Part shown: positions 1-8,546 of the stretch, piece by piece | How the letters are laid out: every line of letters starts with the position of its first letter | How positions within the stretch are numbered: the stretch's first letter is position 1 | Source of the DNA: Halomonas sp. 328 | GTDB taxonomy: Bacteria > Pseudomonadota > Gammaproteobacteria > Pseudomonadales > Halomonadaceae | Reading direction: 5' to 3' | Length of the DNA stretch: 64,000 nucleotides | NCBI RefSeq assembly: GCF_015645095.1 | Contig: NZ_JADOTW010000003.1 | Location: 117,974-181,973 of the forward strand | Notes under the pieces: model-generated | Databases searched by the model: none | What the model was told of the DNA's origin: nothing | What the model saw: the letters and a program-made list of their open reading frames with translations, nothing else | Translations under genes and position numbers: made by a program

Positions 1-260
1 TCCTTCGAGGCAGCATCCATGGCCACCTCAACAGAAATGATATCAAGCTCGAGGGTATAGCGGTCTCCCTTGGGGTTATCCCAATCCGCCATGGCATTGA
101 AACGGTTGTCAATCATCCTCAGGGTATTGCGCAAATTCTCTTCGCGCTTCTCCCCTCTGGCCAGGTTGGCAAAGTTGGTAGTGATGCGAGTATTATCCGA
201 CGGCTGATAATTCTCATCGAAACGAATACTCTTAACGGCAAATGTAAAATCGCTGTTCAT
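1..260 (-). CDS. mesX: DUF1852 (MesX-like) protein, N-terminal part, runs off the left edge
   Basis: The first 86 codons are present; the start ATG is at 260 and the gene continues past position 1. The N-terminus begins MNSDFTFAVKSIRFDENY and continues with ITTNFANLARGEKREENLR, which I recognise as DUF1852. Members of this family (MesX) are known to work with MesD, a core methionine synthase that needs no folate and appears to need oxygen. MesD would be expected just left of the window, downstream on the same strand. A TTGACA hexamer (reverse strand, about 326-331) lies upstream, but I see no convincing -10 at normal spacing. The family call is strong; the methionine role rests on family knowledge. 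Confidence 0.8.
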   Translation of the reverse strand, partial: MNSDFTFAVKSIRFDENYQPSDNTRITTNFANLARGEKREENLRNTLRMIDNRFNAMADWDNPKGDRYTLELDIISVEVAMDAASK

Positions 261-653
261 CGGGATGCACCATCCTGGTTCCTGAGATATGAATCTAAGG
301 CATCTGTCTATTGTGTCGCCTGTCAACGCTGCGCTTTGGATCGTCGCTGGTTCACTTATTCGAGTGCGCCAGCTCCGGCATAAGAGAAGCCGAAGTTGCG
401 GACCAGTGCCCGGCGAGTACGCCGCTGACGAGATAATGAAGGGGATTATCGAGCCCAGCCAATCATGAGTAAAGCTGAAGATTTTCATGGCCAACATCAA
501 TTTCATTCATGGTGGGTCACGGTGCCTCGTCTTCACCGACGCGACCCAGCAGCGCGATGCCTACAGTTTTCCCCCGACTCGCCGATAGAGCATTGACCAA
601 TCGGTCAACACAAGCGCACCCGTCCTGAGGGTGCGCCAGCCAGGGGAATAACA
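261..653. other. Divergent intergenic region between mesX and the chemoreceptor
   Basis: This 393-base stretch separates two divergently transcribed genes and must hold both promoters. It is less GC-rich than its neighbours. No convincing gene is visible. The only clear structured signal is the 16-base palindrome listed separately. Confidence 0.6.
593..608. promoter_or_regulatory. Perfect 16-bp palindrome, operator-like
   Basis: The sequence TTGACCAATCGGTCAA has two 6-bp arms, TTGACC and GGTCAA, around AATC, and lies 45 bases before the chemoreceptor ATG. This arm/spacer layout resembles operators bound by TetR-family repressors. No TetR gene is in the window, so the regulator is unknown. 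Confidence 0.4.
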
Positions 654-2540
654 ATGAAGCACCTGACGATTGCCAAGAAACTGCTGATCGGCATCGGCCT
701 GAGCATGATCCTGATCGTCGGCGGGGTGACGGCCATTCAGTATCACCTGTTCAGCGACCTGATCACCGACCGGGTCACCGGCGCCGAGCTGCCGGCCACC
801 CTCGAAAGCATTCGCAATGACATCGACGCCACCCTGACCGGGCCGATCACCACGGCCCGGGGCCTGGCCGATAACGGCTACCTGCGGGAGTGGCTGGCCC
901 GGGGCGAATCCCGGGCGGAAGGCGAACGCGCCGTGGCTCACCTCGAACGGCTGCAGCAACGCACCGGAGCCAATACCGTCTTCTATGTGTCGGCGCTCAG
1001 CGGCAACTACTACACCGCCGAGGGCATCGCCCGCACCCTGAACCGGGAACAGGACGCCTGGTTCTATCGCCTGGTCGAGGGGGCCGACGCCCCCGAGCAC
1101 ACCCTGGATATCGACTCCGAAGGCGGCGAGCTGAAGGTCTTTATCAACCACGTGATCGAACTGGACGGCGAGCGCGTGGGGATCGCCGGGGTCGGCTATG
1201 CCCTGGACGCCATGGCCGAGACGATCAGCGACTACCGGCTCGGCGAGTCCGGCATGGTGTTCCTGGCGAACCGGGATGGCCGGATCAGCGTGCACCCCGA
1301 CGGCGCCGCCATGGCCGATCGGCCGGTGGCGGAACTGCCCGGCTGGGAGACCCAAGCCGCCGAGCTGCTGGCGGGGACGGGCTATCGCGACGCCACCCTC
1401 ACCGACGCGCACGGCGCCGAACAGCTGGTCGCGGCCATCGACGTGCCCGGCACCGACTGGGTCGTCTTCGCCCAGATACCGCGCAGCGAACTGTTCGCCG
1501 ACCTCAATCGGGCGGTGCTGCGGATCATCCTGATCGTGGCCCTGGTCATGCTGGCGAGCCTGGCGGCCCTCGCCCTGCTGCTGCGCACCCTGTTCCGCCC
1601 CATTCGACGCACCGCGGAGGCCATGGGCGAGATCGCCGCCGGCGATGGCGACCTGACCCTGCGCCTCCCCGTGCGGGGCCGGGACGAAGCGAGCGAACTC
1701 GCCATTCAGTTCAACGCCTTCGCCGACAAGATGCATGACGTGCTGGCCCGGGTCAGGAGCAGCAGCGACGCCGTGCGCCACGCCGCCCAGGAGATCGCCA
1801 GCGGCGGCCGGGACATGGCGCGACGCACCGACCAGGCGGCCTCCAGCCTGCAGCAGACCTCGGCCTCGATGGAACAGATCACCGGCACGGTGGAAAACAC
1901 CTCGGCCTCGTCCGGCGAGGCCAACCGGCTCTCGCAATCCGCCGCCGAGCTGGCCCAAGGCACCGGCGACACCGTCTCCCGGGTGGTGACCACCATGGGC
2001 GAGATCCAGCACGCCGCCGAGCGAATCGGCGACATCATCAAGGTCATGGACGACATCGCCTTCCAGACCAACCTGCTGGCGCTCAACGCCTCGGTGGAAG
2101 CGGCCCGTGCCGGCGAAAGCGGCAAGGGCTTCGCCGTGGTGGCGGACGAGGTTCGCCAGCTCGCCACCCGCAGCGCCCAGGCCTCACGGGATATCCGCGG
2201 CCTGATCGACGCCTCCGGCGAGAAGGTCCGGGGCGGCACCCACCTGGTGCGCGACGCCGGCAGCGCCATGCACGACCTCGTCGAGGTGGTGAAGCGCGTG
2301 GCGGGCATGCTGGGCGAGATCAGCCACGCCACCACCGAGCAGAGCGATGGCATCGGCCAGGTCAACATCTCCGTGGCCGAACTCGACCGCATGACCCAGC
2401 AGAACGCCTCGCTGGCGGAGGAGTCCACCGCCGCCGCCGAGCAGCTGCGCGAACAGGCCGACCGCCTCGCGGAGCTGGTCGGCAGCTTCACGCTCAAGGA
2501 CGAACCAAGGGAAAACCAGCGGATTCCGGCGCTGGCATAG
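654..2540 (+). CDS. Methyl-accepting chemotaxis protein
   Basis: This 628-residue chemoreceptor has the classic order: N-terminal membrane helix (about 10-31), a periplasmic sensory region of about 250 residues that looks like a Cache-type domain, a second helix (about 286-309), HAMP (about 311-363) and the cytoplasmic signalling coiled coil. The highly conserved hairpin tip is at about 465-490 (DDIAFQTNLLALNASVEAAR). It would pass ligand information to CheA/CheW. No che genes are nearby and there is no CheR-binding pentapeptide at the C-terminus. The ligand cannot be told from sequence. The start is supported by a GGGG-rich ribosome site a few bases upstream. Confidence 0.9.
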   Translation: MKHLTIAKKLLIGIGLSMILIVGGVTAIQYHLFSDLITDRVTGAELPATLESIRNDIDATLTGPITTARGLADNGYLREWLARGESRAEGERAVAHLERLQQRTGANTVFYVSALSGNYYTAEGIARTLNREQDAWFYRLVEGADAPEHTLDIDSEGGELKVFINHVIELDGERVGIAGVGYALDAMAETISDYRLGESGMVFLANRDGRISVHPDGAAMADRPVAELPGWETQAAELLAGTGYRDATLTDAHGAEQLVAAIDVPGTDWVVFAQIPRSELFADLNRAVLRIILIVALVMLASLAALALLLRTLFRPIRRTAEAMGEIAAGDGDLTLRLPVRGRDEASELAIQFNAFADKMHDVLARVRSSSDAVRHAAQEIASGGRDMARRTDQAASSLQQTSASMEQITGTVENTSASSGEANRLSQSAAELAQGTGDTVSRVVTTMGEIQHAAERIGDIIKVMDDIAFQTNLLALNASVEAARAGESGKGFAVVADEVRQLATRSAQASRDIRGLIDASGEKVRGGTHLVRDAGSAMHDLVEVVKRVAGMLGEISHATTEQSDGIGQVNISVAELDRMTQQNASLAEESTAAAEQLREQADRLAELVGSFTLKDEPRENQRIPALA

Positions 2541-2803
2541 TCCTACGAACCAGATGAGAAATCGAAGGCGGCGACATGGAGGTCGCGCACCTCATCACCC
2601 ATCCGGAGCAGTCTGGCAGGAGGGTTACACAGCCCGAACGAGAGCAGCCAGCCTGGCAGCAATGAAAAACAGCTCCCCGTGGCCAGCCCCGTCCCGGTTT
2701 CCACCAATCCTCCGTGGCCTTCTTCCTCCAAGTTTGGTGAGATAGGCACCTGTCACCACGGCCGCCTGCTGCGGCCGGCTTATCGTATAGGGAACCGCTT
2801 TAC

Positions 2804-5230
2804 ATGATCCTCACCCTTAACCAGCTCGAGCGGCACCTCTTCAGGGCCGCCGACATCCTGCGCGGGCGCATGGACGCCTCGGAGTTCAAGGAGTACATCT
2901 TCGGTATGCTCTTCCTGAAGCGCTGCTCGGACGTCTTCGAGCAGCGCCAGGAGGAGGTCCGCGAGCAGCTCAAGCAGGCCGGGGCCGGGGAGATCGATAT
3001 CGCTCACCAGGTCGAGTTCCCCGACTGGTATCGCGCCACCTTCTACGTGCCGCCGCAGTCACGCTGGCAGCACCTGCTGAAGGAGGCCCATCAGGGTGTC
3101 GGCAGTGCGCTCAACAAGGCGCTGGCCGGCCTGGAGGAGCACAACCCCAGCCTCGCCGGGGTGCTGGAGCACATCGACTTCACTCGCAAGGTGGGCTCCA
3201 CCACCCTGCCGGACAAGAAGCTCCGGGATCTAATCGTTCACTTCAGCGAGTACCGGCTGCGCAACGAGGACTTCGAGTTCCCCGACCTGCTGGGCGCCGC
3301 CTACGAGTACCTGATCCGCGACTTCGCCGACTCTGCCGGCAAGAAGGGCGGCGAGTTCTACACCCCGCGCCCGGTGGTCCGCATGATGGTGCGGCTGATG
3401 GACCCCCAGGAGGGCCACAGCGTCTACGACCCCTGTATGGGCTCCGGCGGTATGCTGATCCTCGCCAAGGAGTACCTGGAGGAGCAGGGCGGCGACCCGC
3501 GGCGGCTCAACCTCTTCGGCCAGGAGGCCTCCGGCTCGGTGTGGGCCATCGCCAAGATGAATATGCTGCTGCACGGGGTGAGCAGCGCCGATCTGCGCAA
3601 CGATGACACCCTGACGGACCCGAAACATATCGTGGAAAACGGCGAGCTGAGGCGCTTCGACCGCATCCTCACCAACCCGCCCTTCTCCATCGGCTACACG
3701 CCGAGCCAGCACTTCCCGGAGCGCTTCCACTACGGCAGCGTGCCGGAGGGGGCCAAGAAGGCCGACCTGATGTTCCTGCAGCACATGGTCGCCTGCCTCA
3801 AGTCCGACGGCCGCCTGGCCACCGTCATGCCCCACGGCGTGCTGTTCCGCGGCGGCGACGAGAAGCGCATCCGCGCCGGGATGCTGGAAGACGACCTGGT
3901 GGAGGCGGTGATCGGCCTGGCCCCCAACCTCTTCTACGGCACCGGCATCCCGGCGAGCATCCTGGTGCTGCGCGGCAAGGGCGCCAAGCCCGAGGAGCGC
4001 CAGGGCAAGGTGCTGTTCATCAACGCCGACCGCGAGTTCTTTGAGGGCCGTGCCCAGAACTACCTGCTGCCCGAGCACATCGAGAAGATCGCCAGCACCT
4101 ATGACGCCTTCGAGGACGTGCCCGGCTTCGCCCGGGTGGTGCCCATCAAAGAGCTGCGCGACAACGACTACAACCTCAACATCCGCCGCTACGCCGACAA
4201 CACCCCGCCGCCGGAGCCCCAGGACGTGCGCGCCCACCTGAAGGGTGGCGTGCCGGTGGCCGAGATCGACGCCAGGCGCCCGCTGTTCGACGCCCAGGGC
4301 CTCGACCCCATGGTGCTCTTTACCCCCAGGGCGAGCGCCCCCGACTATGTGGACTTCGCTGAGCACCTGAGCGAGAAGCGCGACCTCAAGCCCGCCATCG
4401 AGGCCGACGCCGGCCTGCAGCAGAAGGAGGCCAGCGTGATGGCCGCCTTCGAGGCCTGGTGGGCCGAGCACGGCGGCAGCATCACCGGGTTGACCGGCAA
4501 CGGCGGTCGCCTCACCCAGCTGCGCGACGAGCTGCTGGGCAGCTTCACGTCGGCCCTGGAGCCCACCGCCATGCTCGATCGCTTCGCGGTGCGCGGCATC
4601 ATCGCGGGCTTCTGGTTCGACAACAAGAACGAGTTCCGCACCCTGCAGGCCCGCGGCTGCCTGGGCGTGGTGGACGCCTGGCGCACCAGTATCTTGAGCC
4701 TCTTGGAGGACGAGCAGAGCAAGGCCAACCCGCTGGATCACCGTCTGGTCCACTTCCTGCTGGAGGAGTACGTGGCCGAGCTCGAGGTACTCGCCGCCCG
4801 CAAGGCGGAGCTGGATGCCCGGATCAAGGCCGCCGAGGCCAAGCCCGAGGGCGATGACGGCGACGAGTCAGAAGAGAGCGATGGCGGGGACGACGACACC
4901 CCCCCGCCGGAGCAGATCAAGGCCTGGAAGAGCCAGCGCACCCAGTTGAGGAAGCAGCACAAGGCCAAGGTGGCCAGCTTCGAGACCCACCTCAACGCCG
5001 CGGTAGACGCCTTGGACGAACCCGCCGCCGCCGAGTTGGTCGGCACTATCCTACATAACGACCTCAAGGGCATCCTCAAGCGCTATATCCGCCAGCAGCG
5101 CCAGCAGGTGATCGCCGCCTTCGAGACCTGGTGGGACAAGTACCGGGTGACGCTGGCCGATATCGAGGCCGAGCGCGATACCGCCGCCAAGGAGCTGCAG
5201 CAGTATCTGGAGGGGCTGGGGTATGTTTGA
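2804..5230 (+). CDS. hsdM: Type I restriction-modification DNA methyltransferase subunit
   Basis: HsdM methylates adenine in the sequence specified by HsdS and forms the core of the restriction complex. The HsdM N-terminal helical domain is at about 1-140, the SAM-binding motif DPCMGSGGM at about 209-217, and the catalytic NPPF motif at about 290-293. At 808 residues it is about 300 longer than the common form of around 500. The extra C-terminal part is helical, includes a very acidic stretch (about 682-702) and ends in a coiled-coil-like region. The stop overlaps the hsdS start by 8 bases, so the two are translationally coupled. Confidence 0.95.
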   Translation: MILTLNQLERHLFRAADILRGRMDASEFKEYIFGMLFLKRCSDVFEQRQEEVREQLKQAGAGEIDIAHQVEFPDWYRATFYVPPQSRWQHLLKEAHQGVGSALNKALAGLEEHNPSLAGVLEHIDFTRKVGSTTLPDKKLRDLIVHFSEYRLRNEDFEFPDLLGAAYEYLIRDFADSAGKKGGEFYTPRPVVRMMVRLMDPQEGHSVYDPCMGSGGMLILAKEYLEEQGGDPRRLNLFGQEASGSVWAIAKMNMLLHGVSSADLRNDDTLTDPKHIVENGELRRFDRILTNPPFSIGYTPSQHFPERFHYGSVPEGAKKADLMFLQHMVACLKSDGRLATVMPHGVLFRGGDEKRIRAGMLEDDLVEAVIGLAPNLFYGTGIPASILVLRGKGAKPEERQGKVLFINADREFFEGRAQNYLLPEHIEKIASTYDAFEDVPGFARVVPIKELRDNDYNLNIRRYADNTPPPEPQDVRAHLKGGVPVAEIDARRPLFDAQGLDPMVLFTPRASAPDYVDFAEHLSEKRDLKPAIEADAGLQQKEASVMAAFEAWWAEHGGSITGLTGNGGRLTQLRDELLGSFTSALEPTAMLDRFAVRGIIAGFWFDNKNEFRTLQARGCLGVVDAWRTSILSLLEDEQSKANPLDHRLVHFLLEEYVAELEVLAARKAELDARIKAAEAKPEGDDGDESEESDGGDDDTPPPEQIKAWKSQRTQLRKQHKAKVASFETHLNAAVDALDEPAAAELVGTILHNDLKGILKRYIRQQRQQVIAAFETWWDKYRVTLADIEAERDTAAKELQQYLEGLGYV

Positions 5231-6443
5231 GCCACTCGGAAAATTGATCAGGCTCGAATATGGGCAAGCATTACCTTCTGAACAAAGAACTGGATACGGC
5301 TACCCAGTTTTTGGCTCGAATGGTGTTGTGGGATACCACGAACAACCCTTGGTCACTGGTCCCGGCATTGTCGTCGGAAGAAAGGGAAGTGTCGGGAAGG
5401 CTGCATGGTCTGAAGTCGGCTTTTGGCCAATTGATACTACCTATTACGTTGAATCTCAAGGCTGTGATATCTCATGGGCTTATCGAGTCCTGGACTGGCT
5501 TCCGCTTCAAGATCTAGACACCTCAACCGGCGTCCCGGGTCTAAATAGAAACGATGTTTATGAAATTTCCGTTTTTGTCCCGTGTAAGAAAGAGCAGGAG
5601 GTAATAGCGAGAACCCTCGACAACCTCGATATCCAGATCCAGAAGACTGAGGCGCTGATCGCCAAACTGGAGAAGGTCAAGGAGGGCCTGCTCCACGACC
5701 TGCTGACCCGCGGCATCGACGAGCATGGCCGGCTCCGGCCCAGACCCGAGCAGGCGCCGGAGCTCTACAAGGAGTCACCGTTGGGGTTGATTCCGAGGGA
5801 GTGGGAGGCTCGTCCGTTTGGTGACTCTATCGAGAAAGTAATCGACTATCGTGGAAGAACCCCAAAGAAACTAGGAATGGACTGGGGGGGCGGTGATATT
5901 CTCGCTCTTTCCGCTAATAATGTTCAACCGGGCGCTATAGACACCAGCCGGGAGGCCTACTTTGGCGGGTCTCGACTTTACCGCAGATGGATGGCAAGTG
6001 GTGACGTCAAAAGAGGTGATGTTCTCCTCACCATGGAGGCACCTCTAGGGAATATCGCCAAAATCCCTGACGATGCCAAATACATTCTTAGCCAACGTGT
6101 TATAGCCCTTCGGTTTAATAGAGATTTCGCTCTTAACGACTTCATTTTTTGGGTCATGCAGAGTGCCGATTTCCAGAAAGCAATGAAAGAGCGATCAACT
6201 GGCAGCACCGCTGCTGGAATACAGCGCGCTGAGCTTTTCAAGCTATCCCTAAAACTTCCCCCACTCGAAGAGCAGAAGCTGATCTCAATAAAAATATCTT
6301 CTTTGGGCACTCGGTTACGAAATGAACTGACTGCATTAGGAAAGTTGAGAGAAGAAAAATCCGGTCTCATGGACGACCTCCTTACCGGCCACGTCCGCGT
6401 CACCCCGCTGCTCGACCAGGCCCAGGCCACCACCCCGGCATAG
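5223..6443 (+). CDS. hsdS: Type I restriction-modification specificity subunit
   Basis: HsdS recognises the two halves of the target site and holds HsdM and HsdR together. The 406 residues show two target-recognition domains (about 1-125 and 190-320), each followed by a conserved helix: the first contains [27 protein letters not shown] (shown here only as a landmark region near 137-163), the second lies near 345-385. The DNA for both recognition domains is clearly more AT-rich than the helices and than hsdM. This is typical of recognition domains exchanged by horizontal transfer. The ATG lies inside the hsdM stop region. Confidence 0.93.
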   Translation: MFEPLGKLIRLEYGQALPSEQRTGYGYPVFGSNGVVGYHEQPLVTGPGIVVGRKGSVGKAAWSEVGFWPIDTTYYVESQGCDISWAYRVLDWLPLQDLDTSTGVPGLNRNDVYEISVFVPCKKEQEVIARTLDNLDIQIQKTEALIAKLEKVKEGLLHDLLTRGIDEHGRLRPRPEQAPELYKESPLGLIPREWEARPFGDSIEKVIDYRGRTPKKLGMDWGGGDILALSANNVQPGAIDTSREAYFGGSRLYRRWMASGDVKRGDVLLTMEAPLGNIAKIPDDAKYILSQRVIALRFNRDFALNDFIFWVMQSADFQKAMKERSTGSTAAGIQRAELFKLSLKLPPLEEQKLISIKISSLGTRLRNELTALGKLREEKSGLMDDLLTGHVRVTPLLDQAQATTPA

Positions 6444-6489
6444 ACCGGGGCTTCCATAACATCAGGACCACACCGCACAGGGAACCGCC

Positions 6490-6795
6490 ATGACCACCTT
6501 CGACAGCTCTCTTGCAACGTTCAGGCGCTCGCTGCCGCTCTTGCAGAAGGCCGAGCTCAAGGACATCACCACCGGCAAGATCCAGCTCCCCGACTTCCAG
6601 CGCGGCTGGGTGTGGGACGACGACCACGTGCAGAGCCTGCTGGTCAGCATCGCCCGCTCCTTCCCGGTGGGGGCGGTGATGCTGATGGAGACCGGCGGAG
6701 AAGTGCGCTTCGAGACGCGCCCGGTGGAGGGCATCGACCCCGACAGCGTGACCAAGGAGCCGGACCAGTGGCGACCGATCTCTCTCGCAGCTTGA
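6490..6795 (+). pseudogene. Truncated DUF262 (GmrSD/ParB-like nuclease) gene, N-terminal remnant
   Basis: The 101 residues match the start of DUF262 proteins (LPDFQRGWVWDDDHVQSLL, then FPVGAVMLMETGG). The protein stops just before the expected conserved DGQQR motif, so the catalytic and C-terminal parts (several hundred residues) are missing. The last residues, from about KEPDQW, no longer look like the family. The end overlaps the start of darT by 28 bases. It is most likely a remnant left when the darTG module joined the hsd operon. Its reading frame may still serve to couple translation into darT. Confidence 0.7.
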
Positions 6796-7424
6796 ACTCT
6801 CGGAAGGCGCTGATCTTCAGGATCACGCATCGTGACAACCTGCCGTGGCTACTGGCGCATGGCCTCTATTGCCGTTCGGCAGCGGAGCAGGACCCTGGCT
6901 TTGTCACCATCGGGAATCGCGACCTGATAGGGCGCCGGGCAACACGAGACGTCCCGCCCCCTCCGGGTGGCACTCTCAGCGACTATATCCCCTTCTACTT
7001 CACGCCAGCTTCGCCCATGTTGCTCAACATCGTGACCGGCCGCGGCGTGCCCATTCAGCGCAAGGAAGACATCCTGGTGCTGGTCTGCTCACTGCCACGC
7101 TTGCAGGAGATAGGTTCGGCCTTTGTCTTCACCGACCGCCACGCCTACCTGCCCATGGCCCGTTTTAGCAGCCAGCTGGTGGATCTAGAAGAGTTCGTGC
7201 CATGGCCGCTGCTGCAGGCACAGGACTTCAGTCGGGACCGGGAGGACCCGGAGAAGACCGAGCGTTATCAGGCAGAGGCCCTGATTCATCACCACCTCCC
7301 GGCCTCGGCACTGCTGGGTATTGGCACGTATACTGACGAGGTGCGAGCCGCCGTCGAAGTACAGGTGGCGGCACACCAGCTTCCGCTGAAGGTGGTAACA
7401 CGACCCAACTGGTTCTTCCGATGA
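6768..7424 (+). CDS. darT: DarT-like DNA ADP-ribosyltransferase toxin
   Basis: DarT transfers ADP-ribose from NAD to DNA bases and blocks replication; DarTG pairs act in phage defence. The 218-residue product has [12 protein letters not shown] near the N-terminus, the NAD-loop region around [13 protein letters not shown], and QAEALIH, matching the segment with the catalytic Glu. I chose the GTG at 6768 because a perfect AAGGAG (6754-6759) sits 8 bases upstream and the family N-terminus begins just after. This site is inside the DUF262 remnant. The stop overlaps the darG start (ATGA). Confidence 0.88.
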   Translation: MATDLSRSLNSRKALIFRITHRDNLPWLLAHGLYCRSAAEQDPGFVTIGNRDLIGRRATRDVPPPPGGTLSDYIPFYFTPASPMLLNIVTGRGVPIQRKEDILVLVCSLPRLQEIGSAFVFTDRHAYLPMARFSSQLVDLEEFVPWPLLQAQDFSRDREDPEKTERYQAEALIHHHLPASALLGIGTYTDEVRAAVEVQVAAHQLPLKVVTRPNWFFR

Positions 7425-8515
7425 TTGAGTACACCCGTGGCAACCTCCTCGAGGCCGACGTCGAGGCGCTGGTCAACACCGTCAACACCGTCGGCGTGAT
7501 GGGCAAGGGGATCGCTCTGATGTTCAAGGAAGCCTTCCCCGAGAACTTCGCCGCCTACGAGGCCGCCTGCAAGGGGCAGCAGGTGGTGACCGGTCGCATG
7601 TTCGTCACCGAGCGGGATGTCCTGCTGGGACCGCGCTGGATCATCAACTTCCCCACCAAGCAGCACTGGCGCGCCAGGACGCGCATGGAGTGGATCGAGT
7701 CCGGGCTGGAGGACCTCAAGCGGGTGATCCGAGAGCAGGGTATTCGCTCCATCGCCCTGCCGCCACTGGGCTGCGGCAACGGGGGGCTCGACTGGGGCAA
7801 GGTGCGCCCGCGCATAGAGGCCGCGCTAGGTGAGCTGGATAACGTCCGGGTGCTGGTCTTCGAGCCCACCGCCGAGTACCAGAATGTTGCCAAGCGTGCC
7901 GGCGTCGAGAAGCTGACGCCGGCGCGGGCGCTGATCGCCGAGCTGGTGCGCCGCTATTGGGTGCTGGGCATCGAGTGCTCACTGCTGGAGGTCCAGAAGC
8001 TCGCCTGGCTCATGGAGCGACGCATCATCGCTCATGGCCTTGAGAACCCACTCAAGCTCGAGTTTCAGCCTCATCGATACGGCCCATACTCCGATCGGCT
8101 TCGCCATCTGCTCAATGGCCTGGACGGCAGCTACCTGCATAGCGAGAAACGCATCAACGATGCCTCACCCGAGGAAGTGGTATGGTTCGATGAATCGCGA
8201 CGGGACCGGTTGCATACCTACCTGCGCAGCGCCGAAGCACGCCCCTACGCCGAAGTACTCGAAGAAGTCGATACTCTGATCGACGGCTTCCAGTCACCGC
8301 TGGGAATGGAGGTGCTGGCGACGCTGGACTGGCTGATCAGCCAGGAGCACGTCGAACCCACCGTCGAGGCTGTCAAGGAAGGCTTGCGGCATTGGCCGGA
8401 TGATATTGCCGGCCAGCGCAAGCTGCGGCTCTTCTCGGATCGCCTGATCGCGCTGGCGCTGGAGCGCCTGACCGGTGACACCACCCCGCCCCTGACACGA
8501 GTCGCCGAAAGGTAG
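7421..8515 (+). CDS. darG: DarG-like antitoxin (macrodomain DNA ADP-ribosyl glycohydrolase)
   Basis: DarG removes the ADP-ribose placed on DNA by DarT and also binds the toxin. The macrodomain covers about 1-155, with [18 protein letters not shown] near the start and the [13 protein letters not shown] loop at about 109-121. The remaining 200 residues form the C-terminal part expected in DarG for DarT neutralisation, with a helical DUF4065-like look. Length (364) fits the family. The ATGA overlap with darT ensures co-translation. Confidence 0.9.
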   Translation: MIEYTRGNLLEADVEALVNTVNTVGVMGKGIALMFKEAFPENFAAYEAACKGQQVVTGRMFVTERDVLLGPRWIINFPTKQHWRARTRMEWIESGLEDLKRVIREQGIRSIALPPLGCGNGGLDWGKVRPRIEAALGELDNVRVLVFEPTAEYQNVAKRAGVEKLTPARALIAELVRRYWVLGIECSLLEVQKLAWLMERRIIAHGLENPLKLEFQPHRYGPYSDRLRHLLNGLDGSYLHSEKRINDASPEEVVWFDESRRDRLHTYLRSAEARPYAEVLEEVDTLIDGFQSPLGMEVLATLDWLISQEHVEPTVEAVKEGLRHWPDDIAGQRKLRLFSDRLIALALERLTGDTTPPLTRVAER

Positions 8516-8546
8516 TCGCCCACCCACTGGCACAAGGAGCCCCAGT

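Noticed and set aside
561..2012. Long minus-strand open frames opposite the chemoreceptor and many other genes
   Set aside because: High GC at the third codon position creates long open antisense frames. Their translations are low-complexity (Gly, Ala, Arg, His) without domains, and the plus strand has clear families.
2541..2803. Possible left integration scar matching the tRNA-Ile2 3' end
   Set aside because: I compared the tRNA 3' end with this gap by eye and found no matching stretch.
6612..6767. N-terminal extension of DarT upstream of GTG 6768
   Set aside because: The extra residues are the DUF262 remnant read in the wrong frame; AAGGAG lies 8 bases before GTG 6768 and the family N-terminus begins there.
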